This document shows, one piece after another, positions 1 through 9,526 of a stretch of DNA of 64,000 nucleotides; position 1 is the stretch's first letter, and the number at the start of each line of letters is the position of its first letter. A model generated the notes under the pieces. It had not been told where the DNA came from. It saw only the letters and a program-made list of their open reading frames with translations, and did not search any database. The translations under genes and the position numbers were made by a program. The stretch is from assembly GCF_001543895.1 (NCBI RefSeq), contig NZ_JYIJ01000018.1, positions 434,001 to 498,000 of the forward strand, read 5' to 3'. Source of the DNA: Carbonactinospora thermoautotrophica (GTDB lineage: Bacteria > Actinomycetota > Actinomycetes > Streptomycetales > Carbonactinosporaceae).

Positions 1-663
1 GCGATGTCCCACGCGCTGCAGATCGAGGTCGCCACCCGGATCCGGGACGTGCTGGCCCGCGAGATCCACGACAACGTGCTCCAGGTGCTCGCGCTCGTGC
101 AGCGGCGCGGCGCCGAGATCGGGGGTGAGGCGGCCGAGCTGGGGCGCCTCGCCGGCGAGCAGGAGGCCGCGTTGCGTGCCCTGGTCTCCAGCGGCTGGGA
201 CGCCGACTCGCTGATCGGGGCCGCGCCGCCGGACCGATCACGGCAGCGGCAGCACCCCGGCACGGTCGACCTGCGGGGCTTGCTGCGCGCGTACAGCTCG
301 CCCCGGGTCACGGTGGCCGCGCCCGGCACGCCGGTGGAGGTGTCGCCGCGGCAGGCGCGGGAGTTGGCCGCGGCGGTCGGCGCCGCCCTGGACAACGTGC
401 GCAACCACGCGGGCCCGAACGCCCACGCGTGGATACTCCTGGAGGATGAGCCCGACCGTGTGGTGATCACGGTTCGGGACAACGGGTCCGGCATCCCGCC
501 CGGCCGCTTGGAGGACGCGGCGGCGGAAGGACGTTTGGGGGTGGCGCAGTCGATACAGGGCCGCCTCCGTGATCTTGGCGGGGAGGCCGTCATCACGTCG
601 GCCCCGGGCCAGGGCACCGAGGTCGAGCTCCGGTTGCCCCGGTCGGTCCGGGTGACCACGTAG
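1..663 (+). CDS. Sensor histidine kinase, NarL-type, C-terminal part
   Basis: This is the C-terminal part of a HisKA_3/HATPase_c sensor kinase. The frame is open at the left edge, so the sensory N-terminus probably lies outside the window. Counting from the first visible Met (position 4), the dimerisation H-box AREIHDNVLQVL puts the phospho-accepting His at residue 22. An N-box (AALDNVRNHAG, Asn131) and a G1 box (DNGSGIP, 159-165) form the ATP-binding fold. The kinase would autophosphorylate and pass phosphate to the response regulator encoded 24 bp downstream. The signal is unknown because the sensor domain is not visible. The family call is firm; completeness is not. Confidence 0.9.
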   Translation, partial: AMSHALQIEVATRIRDVLAREIHDNVLQVLALVQRRGAEIGGEAAELGRLAGEQEAALRALVSSGWDADSLIGAAPPDRSRQRQHPGTVDLRGLLRAYSSPRVTVAAPGTPVEVSPRQARELAAAVGAALDNVRNHAGPNAHAWILLEDEPDRVVITVRDNGSGIPPGRLEDAAAEGRLGVAQSIQGRLRDLGGEAVITSAPGQGTEVELRLPRSVRVTT

Positions 664-687
664 AGTTTCGGAGCCATGGGGGAACAC

Positions 688-1356
688 ATGTCAAGCTCCG
701 AGGCCGGCGAGCCGATCCGGGTGCTGATCGTGGACGACCACCCGCTGTGGCGGGACGCGGTCGCGCGGGACCTGTCCGAGGCCGGGTACGAGGTGGTGGG
801 CACCGCCGGGGACGGCGCGGAGGCGGTACGGCTCGCCGCGGAGACCAAACCGAACGTGGTCGTCCTGGACCTGCAGATGCCGCGGCTGTCGGGCGTGGAG
901 GTGACCGCCCGGGTGGTGCGGGCTCACCCGCAGATCCGCGTCCTCGTGCTGTCCGCGAGCGGCGAGCAGAACGACGTGCTGGAGGCGGTGAAGGCCGGAG
1001 CCACCGGGTACCTGGTCAAGTCCGCCAGCCGCGAGGAGTTGCTGGAGGCGGTCCGCAGCGTGGCCAACGGAGACCCGGTGTTCACCCCGGGCCTGGCCGG
1101 CCTGGTGCTCGGCGAGTACCGGCGGTTGGCCGGATCGGCGGGCGGGGGCGCCGCGCCGCGCCTCACCGAGCGTGAGACCGAGATCCTGCGCCTGGTCGCG
1201 AAGGGCCTGTCGTACAAACAGATCGCCGAGCGACTCGTCCTGTCGCACCGCACGGTGCAGAACCACGTGCAGAACGTGCTCAACAAGCTTCAGCTCCACA
1301 GCCGCGTCGAGCTGGTCCGGTACGCCATCAAACAGGGCCTGGACGAGGACGAATAG
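688..1356 (+). CDS. Response regulator, NarL/LuxR family
   Basis: The protein has an N-terminal receiver domain (acidic pair in VDDH, phospho-accepting Asp61 in VVVLDLQMP, conserved Lys111 in YLVKSAS). A C-terminal LuxR-type helix-turn-helix covers about residues 157-200 (LTERETEILRLVAKGLSYKQ, then SHRTVQNHVQN). It is the cognate partner of the kinase just upstream. I chose the ATG at 688 because GGGGGAA lies 3 bases in front of it. An in-frame ATG at 676 has only a GGAG placed too close. Target genes are unknown; glpF next door is only a neighbour. Confidence 0.93.
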   Translation: MSSSEAGEPIRVLIVDDHPLWRDAVARDLSEAGYEVVGTAGDGAEAVRLAAETKPNVVVLDLQMPRLSGVEVTARVVRAHPQIRVLVLSASGEQNDVLEAVKAGATGYLVKSASREELLEAVRSVANGDPVFTPGLAGLVLGEYRRLAGSAGGGAAPRLTERETEILRLVAKGLSYKQIAERLVLSHRTVQNHVQNVLNKLQLHSRVELVRYAIKQGLDEDE

Positions 1357-1559
1357 GACAGCTCGTCCGGCTCGCTCGTCGACCGGATGGGTGAGAGGCC
1401 ACGGACAGCCGTTGAAACTAGTTGTTTTCGGTAAAAATCCGGCTCGACGCTTTCTTTGTTTTTTGTGAAGATGAGCACATATCGCCCTTGTCGACGCGCG
1501 ATCTCCGACTGCAGGGGCGGCAGCCACGTCGCGCACCTGAGGGAACAGGAGGTGCGCTT
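1357..1559 (+). promoter_or_regulatory. Leader and promoter region of glpFK
   Basis: This 203-bp non-coding gap holds an AT-rich patch (about 1415-1475, containing TTGTTTTCGGTAAAAATCC and a TTTCTTTGTTTTTTG run) that stands out from the high-GC surroundings and probably contains the glpFK promoter. A strong ribosome binding site AGGAGGT at 1547-1553 fixes the glpF start. I could not define a -35/-10 pair or a regulator site with confidence. Confidence 0.35.
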
Positions 1560-2393
1560 GTGAGCGAGAGCGCTTCACCAACAGCGGCCAGGAGGATCTA
1601 CTTCGCCCAGTTGTCCTCGGAGTTCCTCGGGACCTTCATCCTGATCATGTTCGGCGTCGGCGTGGTCGCCCAGGTCGTGCTCACCCCGTTCGGCAACGTC
1701 CAGAGCGTCCACTGGGCCTGGGGTCTCGGCGTCGTCTTCGGCGTGTACGTCGCCGCCCGGATCTCCGGTGCCCACATCAACCCGGCGGTCACGCTGGCGC
1801 TGGCGATCCGCCGTGGCTTCCCGTGGAAGATGGTCGCGCCGTACATGCTGGCGCAGACCCTCGGCGCGTTCGTCGCGGCGCTGCTCGTCCGCTGGAACTA
1901 CATGGAGGTGTTCAACAAGGTCGACCCCGGGCACACGATCAAGACCCAGGGGGTGTTCTCGACCCTGCCGGGCAACGGCGTGCTGCCCGTGTCGCAGCTC
2001 GGCGCGTTCCGGGACCAGATCATCGGCACCGCGCTGCTGCTGATCTGCGTGCTGGCCGTCACCGACCTGCGCAACAGAGCGCCCCTGGCCAATATGGCGC
2101 CGTTCATCATCGGCCTGTCCGTGGTCGCCATCGGCATGGCGTTCGGCGCGAACGCGGGCTACGCGATCAACCCGGCCCGCGACCTGGGCCCGCGGCTGGC
2201 CTCCTGGATCACCGGGTTCGGGACCGCCTGGCAGGACCAGAACGGCGACTTCTACGCCTGGGTGCCCATCGTGGGCCCGCTGATCGGCGGGCCGCTGGGC
2301 GCGATCGTGTACGACCTGTTCATCGGCCGGTTCCTGCCCATCGAGGAGCCGGAGCCGGTGGGCCGCGCACCGGTCGAGGAAGAACAGTCCTGA
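1560..2393 (+). CDS. glpF: Glycerol uptake facilitator (aquaglyceroporin)
   Basis: This 277-residue MIP-family channel has six membrane helices and the two half-helix NPA motifs, NPAVT at residues 74-78 and NPARD at 204-208. The Asp after the second NPAR is the usual mark of glycerol-conducting rather than water-only channels. It would let glycerol diffuse in, to be trapped as glycerol 3-phosphate by GlpK, encoded 12 bp downstream. The start is the GTG at 1560, seven bases after AGGAGGT; longer in-frame extensions have no such site. The C-terminal tail is acidic and disordered. Confidence 0.95.
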   Translation: MSESASPTAARRIYFAQLSSEFLGTFILIMFGVGVVAQVVLTPFGNVQSVHWAWGLGVVFGVYVAARISGAHINPAVTLALAIRRGFPWKMVAPYMLAQTLGAFVAALLVRWNYMEVFNKVDPGHTIKTQGVFSTLPGNGVLPVSQLGAFRDQIIGTALLLICVLAVTDLRNRAPLANMAPFIIGLSVVAIGMAFGANAGYAINPARDLGPRLASWITGFGTAWQDQNGDFYAWVPIVGPLIGGPLGAIVYDLFIGRFLPIEEPEPVGRAPVEEEQS

Positions 2394-2405
2394 GGAGAAC
2401 CCAGC

Positions 2406-3926
<1,521 letters not shown>

Positions 3927-4425
3927 CCGGTGCGACAGCACGGCGCGCCGGCGATCGAAGTCCCGGTACCTGGTCGTCTGCGCCGAGAGGAGCGAACAGC
4001 CGCCCGGGCGGCTCCGCTCGATCCCCGTCTCGCGCCCTGGCCGGCGCGAGCGTGACGACCACTCCGGACCTGCCCCTGGTCTGCGCGAACCGGACGTTCC
4101 CGGAGGTGAGGGCCAGGCCGCGACTGCCGTTTCCCGCAAGAGCCGCCGGGTCCTCGACGCGTTCGGACAGCCCTGGCGGTGGGGGAGGCGGTGACCTGCT
4201 CGACCACCGCGAGGACGGCACTCCTTTCGGGGACAAGTTACGCAGCGGTCCCCTTCGCGAAGGAAGGCCACCTGTCCGTCTTGTGCGAAACTCGCTGATA
4301 ACCACTAGGTTGGTGGCGAGCGGCTGATACCGCTGCTGCCTGACTCGGCAACGGCGTCCGGACCGACAACCCTCGGGCCGCTCCTTCCCCGATCTGTGAC
4401 CCCAGAGCAGGAAGGAAATCCGCGC
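3927..4425. other. Intergenic region glpK-pfk, no gene seen
   Basis: About 500 bp carry no convincing gene on either strand; frames crossing it lack family signatures and start signals. It holds a 12-bp perfect palindrome CCTTCGCGAAGG at 4252-4263 and an AT-richer stretch (4278-4315, TTGTGC followed 19 bases later by TAGGTT) that may be the promoter of the downstream phosphofructokinase gene. Confidence 0.3.
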
Positions 4426-5451
4426 ATGCGCGTGGGAGTGTTGACCGGTGGCGGTGATTGCCCGGGTCTCAACGCCGTGATCCGGGCTGTGGTCCGCAAG
4501 GGCATCCAGCAGTACGGATACGAGTTCCTCGGTTTCCGCGACGGCTGGCGGGGGCCGCTCGAGGGTGACGCCCGGCCGCTGGACGTGCAGGCGGTGCGGG
4601 GCATCCTGCCGCGCGGCGGCACGATCCTCGGCTCGTCGCGCACCAACCCGTTCAAGATCGAGAATGGGGTTGAGCGCATCCGGGAGAACCTGGCCAAGCT
4701 CGGCGTCGACGCGCTGATCGCGATCGGCGGCGAGGACACCCTCGGCGTGGCGACCAAGCTGCACGACCTCGGGGTCAAGGTCGTCGGCGTCCCGAAGACC
4801 ATCGACAACGACCTCAACGCGACCGACTACACCTTCGGCTTCGACACCGCCGTGAACATCGCCACCGAGGCGATCGACCGGCTGCACACCACCGCCGAGT
4901 CGCACCGCCGGGTGCAGGTGGTCGAGGTCATGGGCCGCCACGCCGGCTGGATCGCCATCCACGCCGGCATGGCCGGCGGCGCGAACGTCATCCTCATCCC
5001 GGAGGAGCCGTTCGACCTCGACCAGGTCTGCGCGTGGGTGGAGAGCCGATTCCGCAGCAACTACTCGCCGATCATCGTGATCGCCGAGGGCGCGGTGCCC
5101 AAGGAGGGCCAGCTCGTCCGGCAGAGCCAGGAGCTGGACGCCTTCGGCCACGTCCGCCTCGGCGGCATCGGCGAGGTCCTGGCCGCGGAGATCGAGAAGC
5201 GTACCGGCAAGGAGTCCCGCTGCGTCGTGCTCGGCCACGTCCAGCGCGGCGGCACCCCGACCGCGTTCGACCGGTGGCTGGCGACCCGCTTCGGTCTGCA
5301 CGCGATCGACGCCGTGCACGACGGCGACTGGGGCAAGATGGTCGCCCTGCGCGGCACGGACATCGTGCGCGTGCCCCTGGCGGAGGCGACCAAGGAACTG
5401 AAGGTCGTGCCGAAGGAGCTGTACGAGGAGGCCAAGACCTTCTTCGGGTGA
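4426..5451 (+). CDS. pfp: 6-phosphofructokinase, predicted PPi-dependent
   Basis: The 341-residue group III (actinobacterial) phosphofructokinase interconverts fructose 6-phosphate and fructose 1,6-bisphosphate. The donor-specificity positions are visible. The motif GGED at 101-104 gives Asp104, and PKTIDNDL at 123-130 gives Lys124. This D104/K124 pair is known for PPi-dependent enzymes such as that of Amycolatopsis methanolica, whereas ATP-dependent enzymes have Gly104. The start is the ATG at 4426 behind GGAAGGAAA; an upstream in-frame GTG at 4396 lacks a site. PPi use would make the step reversible. Donor preference is inferred from residues only. Confidence 0.9.
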   Translation: MRVGVLTGGGDCPGLNAVIRAVVRKGIQQYGYEFLGFRDGWRGPLEGDARPLDVQAVRGILPRGGTILGSSRTNPFKIENGVERIRENLAKLGVDALIAIGGEDTLGVATKLHDLGVKVVGVPKTIDNDLNATDYTFGFDTAVNIATEAIDRLHTTAESHRRVQVVEVMGRHAGWIAIHAGMAGGANVILIPEEPFDLDQVCAWVESRFRSNYSPIIVIAEGAVPKEGQLVRQSQELDAFGHVRLGGIGEVLAAEIEKRTGKESRCVVLGHVQRGGTPTAFDRWLATRFGLHAIDAVHDGDWGKMVALRGTDIVRVPLAEATKELKVVPKELYEEAKTFFG

Positions 5452-5466
5452 CGTTCCGTCACCTGG

Positions 5467-5505
5467 AGCGCGCAGCCTTGGCGGGTTTCCGCCGGGCTGC
5501 GCGCT
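5467..5505 (+). terminator. Intrinsic terminator after pfk
   Basis: An 11-bp stem AGCGCGCAGCC (5467-5477) pairs with GGCTGCGCGCT (5495-5505), with a second small stem inside, followed by TTC. It lies 16 bp past the pfk stop and between convergent genes. There is no long U-tract, as is common in high-GC actinobacteria. Confidence 0.6.
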
Positions 5506-5563
5506 TTCGGCACGAGCCGCCCCGCTGCTCCCCGTGGTGTTGACAGCCGCATCGGCCGCCACC

Positions 5564-7441
5564 TCAGGCCAGCAGCCGGCCGAGCAGGTCGCGCAGGATC
5601 TCCACGCCGTGCGTGCTCAGCACCGATTCCAGGTGGAACTGCGTGCTCGCGAAGCCCGCGCCGCGTAGCGCGTGCACCTCGCCGGTCTTCGGGTCGGCGC
5701 TCACCTCGATCCCCGGCACCGGGCCGGTGGCCCGCGCGGTGAACGTGTTGTAGAACCCCACCCGCACCCGCCGGCCGAACAGGTCGATCTCCCGTTGGGT
5801 GCCCTGGTACGGGGACTCCTTGGCGACCACCGGCAGCCCGAGCAGGCCGGCGAGGATCTGGTGGCTCAGGCAGACCGCGAGCAGCGGTCGCCGCGCCGCC
5901 AGCCGTCGCTCCAGCAGCGCCCGCAGCGCCGCCATCCTCGGCTGGGTCAGGTCGCGGGGGTCGCCCGGGCCCGGGCCGGCCACCAGCAGCTCGTACCCGT
6001 CCGGGTCACCGGCTGCGGACCAGCGCCGCACGTCCACCCGCAGGCCCAGCCGGCGCAGCAGGTGGGCGAGCATGGCCGTCCACCCGTCCTCGGCGTCCAC
6101 GATCAGCGCGCTGCGTCCGACCAGCTCCGGGGCGAGGGCCACCCCGGAGTCCTGGGGTTCCAGCCAGAAGCGGGCCAGCGTCGCGTTGCGCGCCAGGAGC
6201 GCACCAGCCACCCGCGGGTCGTCGGCGAGCCGCTGGCCGGCGCCTGCCGGCTCAGGCCGGCGGACACCGAGCGCGGCGAGCACCCCGGCGGCCTTGGCGT
6301 GCGTCTCGGCCACCTCGCTCTCCGGATCGGAGTGGCGGACCAGGGTGGCGCCGACCGGCAGGGTGAACGCGCACCGGCCGGGACCGTCCAGGCGCAGGTA
6401 CAGCGTGCGGATCAGGATCGGCGCGTCGAGCGTGCGCTGGCCGTGGGCGTCCTGCCCGAACAGCGCCAGCACACCCGCGTAGTAGCCGCGCCCGGACGGC
6501 TCGTGCCGGGCGATCACCCGGCAGGCGTTCTCCACCGGTGACCCGGTGACCGTGGCCGCGAACATCGTCCCCCGCACGATGTCCCGCACGTCCAGGCTGG
6601 AGCGGCCGGCGAGCAGGTACTCGGTGTGCGCCAGGTGGCCCATCTCCTTCAGGTACGGGCCGAGCACCTGGCCGCCCAGGTCGCCGACCGCGCTCATCTG
6701 CTTGAGTTCCTCGTCGACGACCATGTACAGCTCCTCGGTCTCCTTCTGGTCAGCGAGGAACGCCAGCAGCTCCTCGACGTCCGGCCCGCCCGGCGGGTAG
6801 CGGTACGTGCCACTGATCGGGTTCATCAGCACGGTCCCCCCGCGCGCGGTCACGTGCCGCTCCGGCGTGGCGCCCACCAGGGTGAGGTCGCCCGCGTGCA
6901 CGGCGAACGTCCAGTACGCGCCGGTCTCGTTGCCGAGCAGCCGACGGAACAGGGTGAGCGCCACCGTGGGGGCCGCCCCCGCCACCGTGCCGCGGAAGTC
7001 GCGGCGGACCACGAAGTTCGCGCCCTCGCCGCGCCCGATCTCGTCGGTGATCACCCGCTTGACGGTCGCCGCGTACGCTTCGTCGTCCACGTCGAAGTCC
7101 CCGCCGCTCACCTCGACCGGCTGGTCCGGCAGGACCGCGAGCACCGCCCGCGGGTCGAGCACCGCCCGCAGCTTCACGCGCAGGCACCGCAGCGGGGTCC
7201 CGTCGTCGTGGCAGGCGTACCCCAGCTCGGTCACCTGCCGGAACGGCACCAGCGCCAGCACGTCGTACCGGGGCACGCCCGGCTCGGGATCGGGGAGCGG
7301 GATGTCGGCCAGCCGGGGCACGTCGACCAGGTCGCCGAGCAGCAGCTCCACGCCCGGCCCGTCCTGCCGGCGCAGCAGCGCGAACGGCGGCGCATCCGGG
7401 CCCAGCAGCCGGCCGAGGAGTGTGGCCGCGAGATCGTTCAC
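5564..7441 (-). CDS. trpEG: Anthranilate synthase, TrpE-TrpG fusion (PhzE-like layout)
   Basis: One 625-residue chain carries both subunits of anthranilate synthase. The chorismate-binding domain (about 1-390, with PISGTYR and the C-terminal GSPVENACRVI and YYAGVLAL motifs) converts chorismate. The glutamine amidotransferase domain (about 430-625) has the oxyanion loop GPGPGDP, the nucleophile Cys in AVCLSHQ and the His-Glu pair in FHLES. The fused layout also occurs in PhzE, which makes ADIC, so sequence alone is not decisive. The upstream Trp-codon leader peptide and attenuator argue strongly for tryptophan biosynthesis. It is convergent with pfk. Confidence 0.88.
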   Translation of the reverse strand: MNDLAATLLGRLLGPDAPPFALLRRQDGPGVELLLGDLVDVPRLADIPLPDPEPGVPRYDVLALVPFRQVTELGYACHDDGTPLRCLRVKLRAVLDPRAVLAVLPDQPVEVSGGDFDVDDEAYAATVKRVITDEIGRGEGANFVVRRDFRGTVAGAAPTVALTLFRRLLGNETGAYWTFAVHAGDLTLVGATPERHVTARGGTVLMNPISGTYRYPPGGPDVEELLAFLADQKETEELYMVVDEELKQMSAVGDLGGQVLGPYLKEMGHLAHTEYLLAGRSSLDVRDIVRGTMFAATVTGSPVENACRVIARHEPSGRGYYAGVLALFGQDAHGQRTLDAPILIRTLYLRLDGPGRCAFTLPVGATLVRHSDPESEVAETHAKAAGVLAALGVRRPEPAGAGQRLADDPRVAGALLARNATLARFWLEPQDSGVALAPELVGRSALIVDAEDGWTAMLAHLLRRLGLRVDVRRWSAAGDPDGYELLVAGPGPGDPRDLTQPRMAALRALLERRLAARRPLLAVCLSHQILAGLLGLPVVAKESPYQGTQREIDLFGRRVRVGFYNTFTARATGPVPGIEVSADPKTGEVHALRGAGFASTQFHLESVLSTHGVEILRDLLGRLLA

Positions 7442-7500
7442 CAGAAGCCTTCCCTTCGCCTGGACGCCTCGACCGGGGCGAAGGGACGCCGGAAACGCTT

Positions 7501-7578
7501 GCGGCCGCCTCGGCGAGGCGGCCGCATCGTGGTCTGTGGAGCATGCGATCGGGTGGGCCGCCTACCTGGCGGGCCACC
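7501..7578 (-). promoter_or_regulatory. Tryptophan attenuator (regions 1-4) of trpEG
   Basis: Reading the minus strand, region 1 GGTGGCCCGCC (7578-7568, inside the Trp codons) can pair 10 of 11 with region 2 GGCGGCCCACC (7562-7552). Region 2 also contains AGGCGGCC, which matches GGCCGCCT of region 3 exactly. Regions 3 and 4 form the perfect 11-bp terminator stem GCGGCCGCCTC / GAGGCGGCCGC (7525-7501), followed by AAGCGTTTCC. This is the classical design: ribosomes stalled at Trp codons free region 2 to form the antiterminator. Confidence 0.85.
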
Positions 7579-7603
7579 ACCACTGGTTGAGTCGCGTGAG
7601 CAC
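7562..7603 (-). CDS. trpL: trp leader peptide MLTRLNQWWWPAR
   Basis: A 13-codon frame starts at GTG (7603) and has three successive TGG codons (residues 8-10) before TAG, upstream of the trpEG attenuator. Its translation rate senses Trp-tRNA. No Shine-Dalgarno is seen. The GTG falls about where transcription from the adjacent promoter should begin, so the leader is probably translated from a leaderless mRNA. An in-frame GTG six bases further upstream is less likely. Confidence 0.85.
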   Translation of the reverse strand: MLTRLNQWWWPAR

Positions 7604-7610
7604 GGTCACG

Positions 7611-7639
7611 AATCTACGGACCGGGGAAGACGCTGTCAA
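7611..7639 (-). promoter_or_regulatory. Promoter of the trpL-trpEG transcript
   Basis: On the minus strand a consensus -35 TTGACA (7639-7634) is followed after 17 bases by -10 TAGATT (7616-7611). The expected transcription start, 7-8 bases further, coincides with the leader GTG at 7603. The promoter sits directly after the stop codon of the neighbouring gene. Confidence 0.75.
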
Positions 7640-7645
7640 CACCGC

Positions 7646-8305
7646 TCAGTCGTCGCCCTGCTTGGGCTCCCATTCCTTGGGGTTGCCGAGTTCCGCAGGT
7701 GGCTGGGGCAGCTGACCCTTCTCGAGGTCGCCTAGGTCGTTGTCCATGTCCTGCAGCTTGTCGAGCGAGTCCTCTACTGCAGAGACGAACGCGGCAAACA
7801 GGCCTACAGCAGTGCCGATGGCTGCCACCGCACCACCGACCGCGCCGGCGATCTCCAGGCTCGACAAGCCGCAGGACGGGCCAAGAGCCGCCACACCGAC
7901 AGACACGGCGATCGCCGCGCTGACGAGGGTGAAGCCGATCGAGGCATCGAAAGCGATAATGCCGTTACGCAACGAGCGCAACGCCTCGGCGATCTTGTCT
8001 ATCGCGCTGTCGACTGCTTTGAGGCCGTTGCTCACCTCGGTGACATAGCTCTTGAAGGCTTCGCTGGCGTCGCCTTCCCATTTGCTCTCGATTCTCCCGG
8101 CGTCGTCGTCAAGAATGTTGCTCGCAGCTAGTATGCTCTGCTTGACTGGCCCGGCCCATACGTCGGCCACGTCGTCCAGCCGGAACGGGTTTCCGAAGAA
8201 TTCTTCCAAGATCGATAGCCACGGCCCAAGGTCGACGCCCAGCCGATTCCCCCAGTGGACGATCAGATCGTACTCGCGGCGTGGGAAGGGTATGGCTTCG
8301 GACAT
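7646..8305 (-). CDS. WXG100-like protein with hydrophobic C-terminal hairpin
   Basis: This 219-residue protein is the last gene of a five-gene lower-GC operon. An all-helical N-terminal half carries a W-x-G turn (KWEGDASEAF, about residues 74-83), the hallmark of WXG100/ESX proteins exported by type VII secretion. The second half has two strongly hydrophobic helices (about 118-175) able to span a membrane, then a short acidic, Pro-rich tail. GGGGGA precedes the ATG. No toxin domain is recognised. It may be a secreted or membrane-inserted substrate, but no secretion ATPase lies in the window. Confidence 0.6.
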   Translation of the reverse strand: MSEAIPFPRREYDLIVHWGNRLGVDLGPWLSILEEFFGNPFRLDDVADVWAGPVKQSILAASNILDDDAGRIESKWEGDASEAFKSYVTEVSNGLKAVDSAIDKIAEALRSLRNGIIAFDASIGFTLVSAAIAVSVGVAALGPSCGLSSLEIAGAVGGAVAAIGTAVGLFAAFVSAVEDSLDKLQDMDNDLGDLEKGQLPQPPAELGNPKEWEPKQGDD

Positions 8306-8322
8306 GAATCCCCCGATGGTGT

Positions 8323-8721
8323 TTACCCCTCTGGGTTCAGCGCCTTGATGATAGGGCTATTCTTGAACTGTGTAGTGACGCCCAGCTCGAACTGGCCAAT
8401 CGTCTCTCGTTGCTGCTCGATTCGATGGAGGTCCGCAGAAATAGCCATATCCTGTGTCCGGTAGGCGTCGATGACCGAGCGCAACATTGCAGCGGCATTC
8501 GCTAGGATGGCCGATCCGTTGCCGCACACGTTGAGGTAACGCTGGTGTACGGCGGAATACTTCTCTTCGATCGAGGTTATGAACCGGATGGGAGTGAGGG
8601 CTGCGGATTCGATTTGACAGGAGCCGAGTCGTGTCGCTGCTTCAGCCAGAAGGTCCGCTGCTGTATAGAGGTTCTCGACATTGGCCTCGAGCGAATCGAG
8701 GTCGGCGCGAACGTCCGTCAT
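8323..8721 (-). CDS. Small helical protein, ESX-like, unknown function
   Basis: The 132-residue product is predicted almost entirely helical and begins MTDVRADLDSLEANVENLY. Size, helical content and position (17 bp from a W-x-G protein, downstream of YbaB-like genes) suggest a type VII-associated partner. It lacks a W-x-G motif, so the family is not established. Two Cys residues are present. Base composition is clearly less GC-rich than the neighbouring core genes, like the rest of this cassette. Confidence 0.5.
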   Translation of the reverse strand: MTDVRADLDSLEANVENLYTAADLLAEAATRLGSCQIESAALTPIRFITSIEEKYSAVHQRYLNVCGNGSAILANAAAMLRSVIDAYRTQDMAISADLHRIEQQRETIGQFELGVTTQFKNSPIIKALNPEG

Positions 8722-8751
8722 GCGTAACCCTCCCCTACCACGACCGGGATG

Positions 8752-9144
8752 TCAGGATTCCCTGGACGCGGGCAGCAATTGATCAAGCATACGGCGCAAG
8801 GGTGCCTGGTTCTCGTCCAGAAATTCAAGGACTGGCCAGCCGCCCACAGTAAGTTGGTTGAGCCGGGCCCGACGTGTCTCCTCCGCACGTACCTCCGCTG
8901 TCCGTAGTGCGGTGAGGATTTGCTGGCTCAGTTGCTGGGCGGACATCCGTGCCGCGGTTTCCGGGTTGATGTCGAGGCCGTTGAGATTGCCCCAGAGATC
9001 AACTGACACCGACCCTAGCTCATACGCCATGTCGACCGTTACACGGCAGGTCACGAATTCTTGGATGATTTCATGCGCCCGTGAGCGGATGCCTTCCAGC
9101 TCATGTGTGAAACTCTCTGGTGAAAAGAGAGAGCTCCCGAACAT
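8752..9144 (-). CDS. YbaB/EbfC-like protein
   Basis: The 130-residue protein has the YbaB/EbfC outline: a helical N-terminus, a central beta section (SVSVDLWGNLNGLDI) and a long helix (ILTALRTAEVRAEETRRARL). YbaB proteins are small dimeric nucleoid-associated DNA binders. Paralogues are common beside WXG100 and ESX genes in actinobacteria, where their role is unclear. A second copy lies 25 bp upstream in the same operon. The match is by pattern only. Confidence 0.55.
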   Translation of the reverse strand: MFGSSLFSPESFTHELEGIRSRAHEIIQEFVTCRVTVDMAYELGSVSVDLWGNLNGLDINPETAARMSAQQLSQQILTALRTAEVRAEETRRARLNQLTVGGWPVLEFLDENQAPLRRMLDQLLPASRES

Positions 9145-9169
9145 GTCATCGTCTTTCTCGAGTCGGAAC

Positions 9170-9511
9170 TCAGGTCAACTCGGAGGTGCCTTGGACGTCC
9201 TTGACGACGTCACCGAAGACTTCCGAGAGCCGTTCGCTGCTCGTCGCAGCGGCCTGCTGGCGTGCGTCTTCGGCTGCGGAAAGTATCGCGCTACTCAACC
9301 GGCGTAGGTTCTCTGGTCGTGTGGCTGACAGGTCGAGCTGGAGGTCGACAACGCGACCCAAACCATTGACGCTTACCTGGGCCAGCTGATCACGAGACCG
9401 GGCAGTGAATCGCAGCTTCTCCAGCTCGCCGCGGATCGCCAGGCCTCGATCCCTCATCGACTCCAGCTGGTTGTGCATTGCTCGCAACTGCGTCATGAGT
9501 TCATCCAGCAC
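9170..9511 (-). CDS. YbaB/EbfC family protein
   Basis: The 113-residue product matches the family better than its neighbour: an N-terminal coiled helix (MTQLRAMHNQLESMRDRG), a strand segment with the typical VSVNGLGRVVDLQLD turn, then NLRRLSSAILSAAEDARQQA. YbaB proteins bind DNA as dimers. It follows the membrane-protein gene by 15 bp and precedes the second YbaB-like gene, giving a cassette with two YbaB genes. Confidence 0.7.
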   Translation of the reverse strand: MLDELMTQLRAMHNQLESMRDRGLAIRGELEKLRFTARSRDQLAQVSVNGLGRVVDLQLDLSATRPENLRRLSSAILSAAEDARQQAAATSSERLSEVFGDVVKDVQGTSELT

Positions 9512-9526
9512 GGTAACTCCCGTGTC

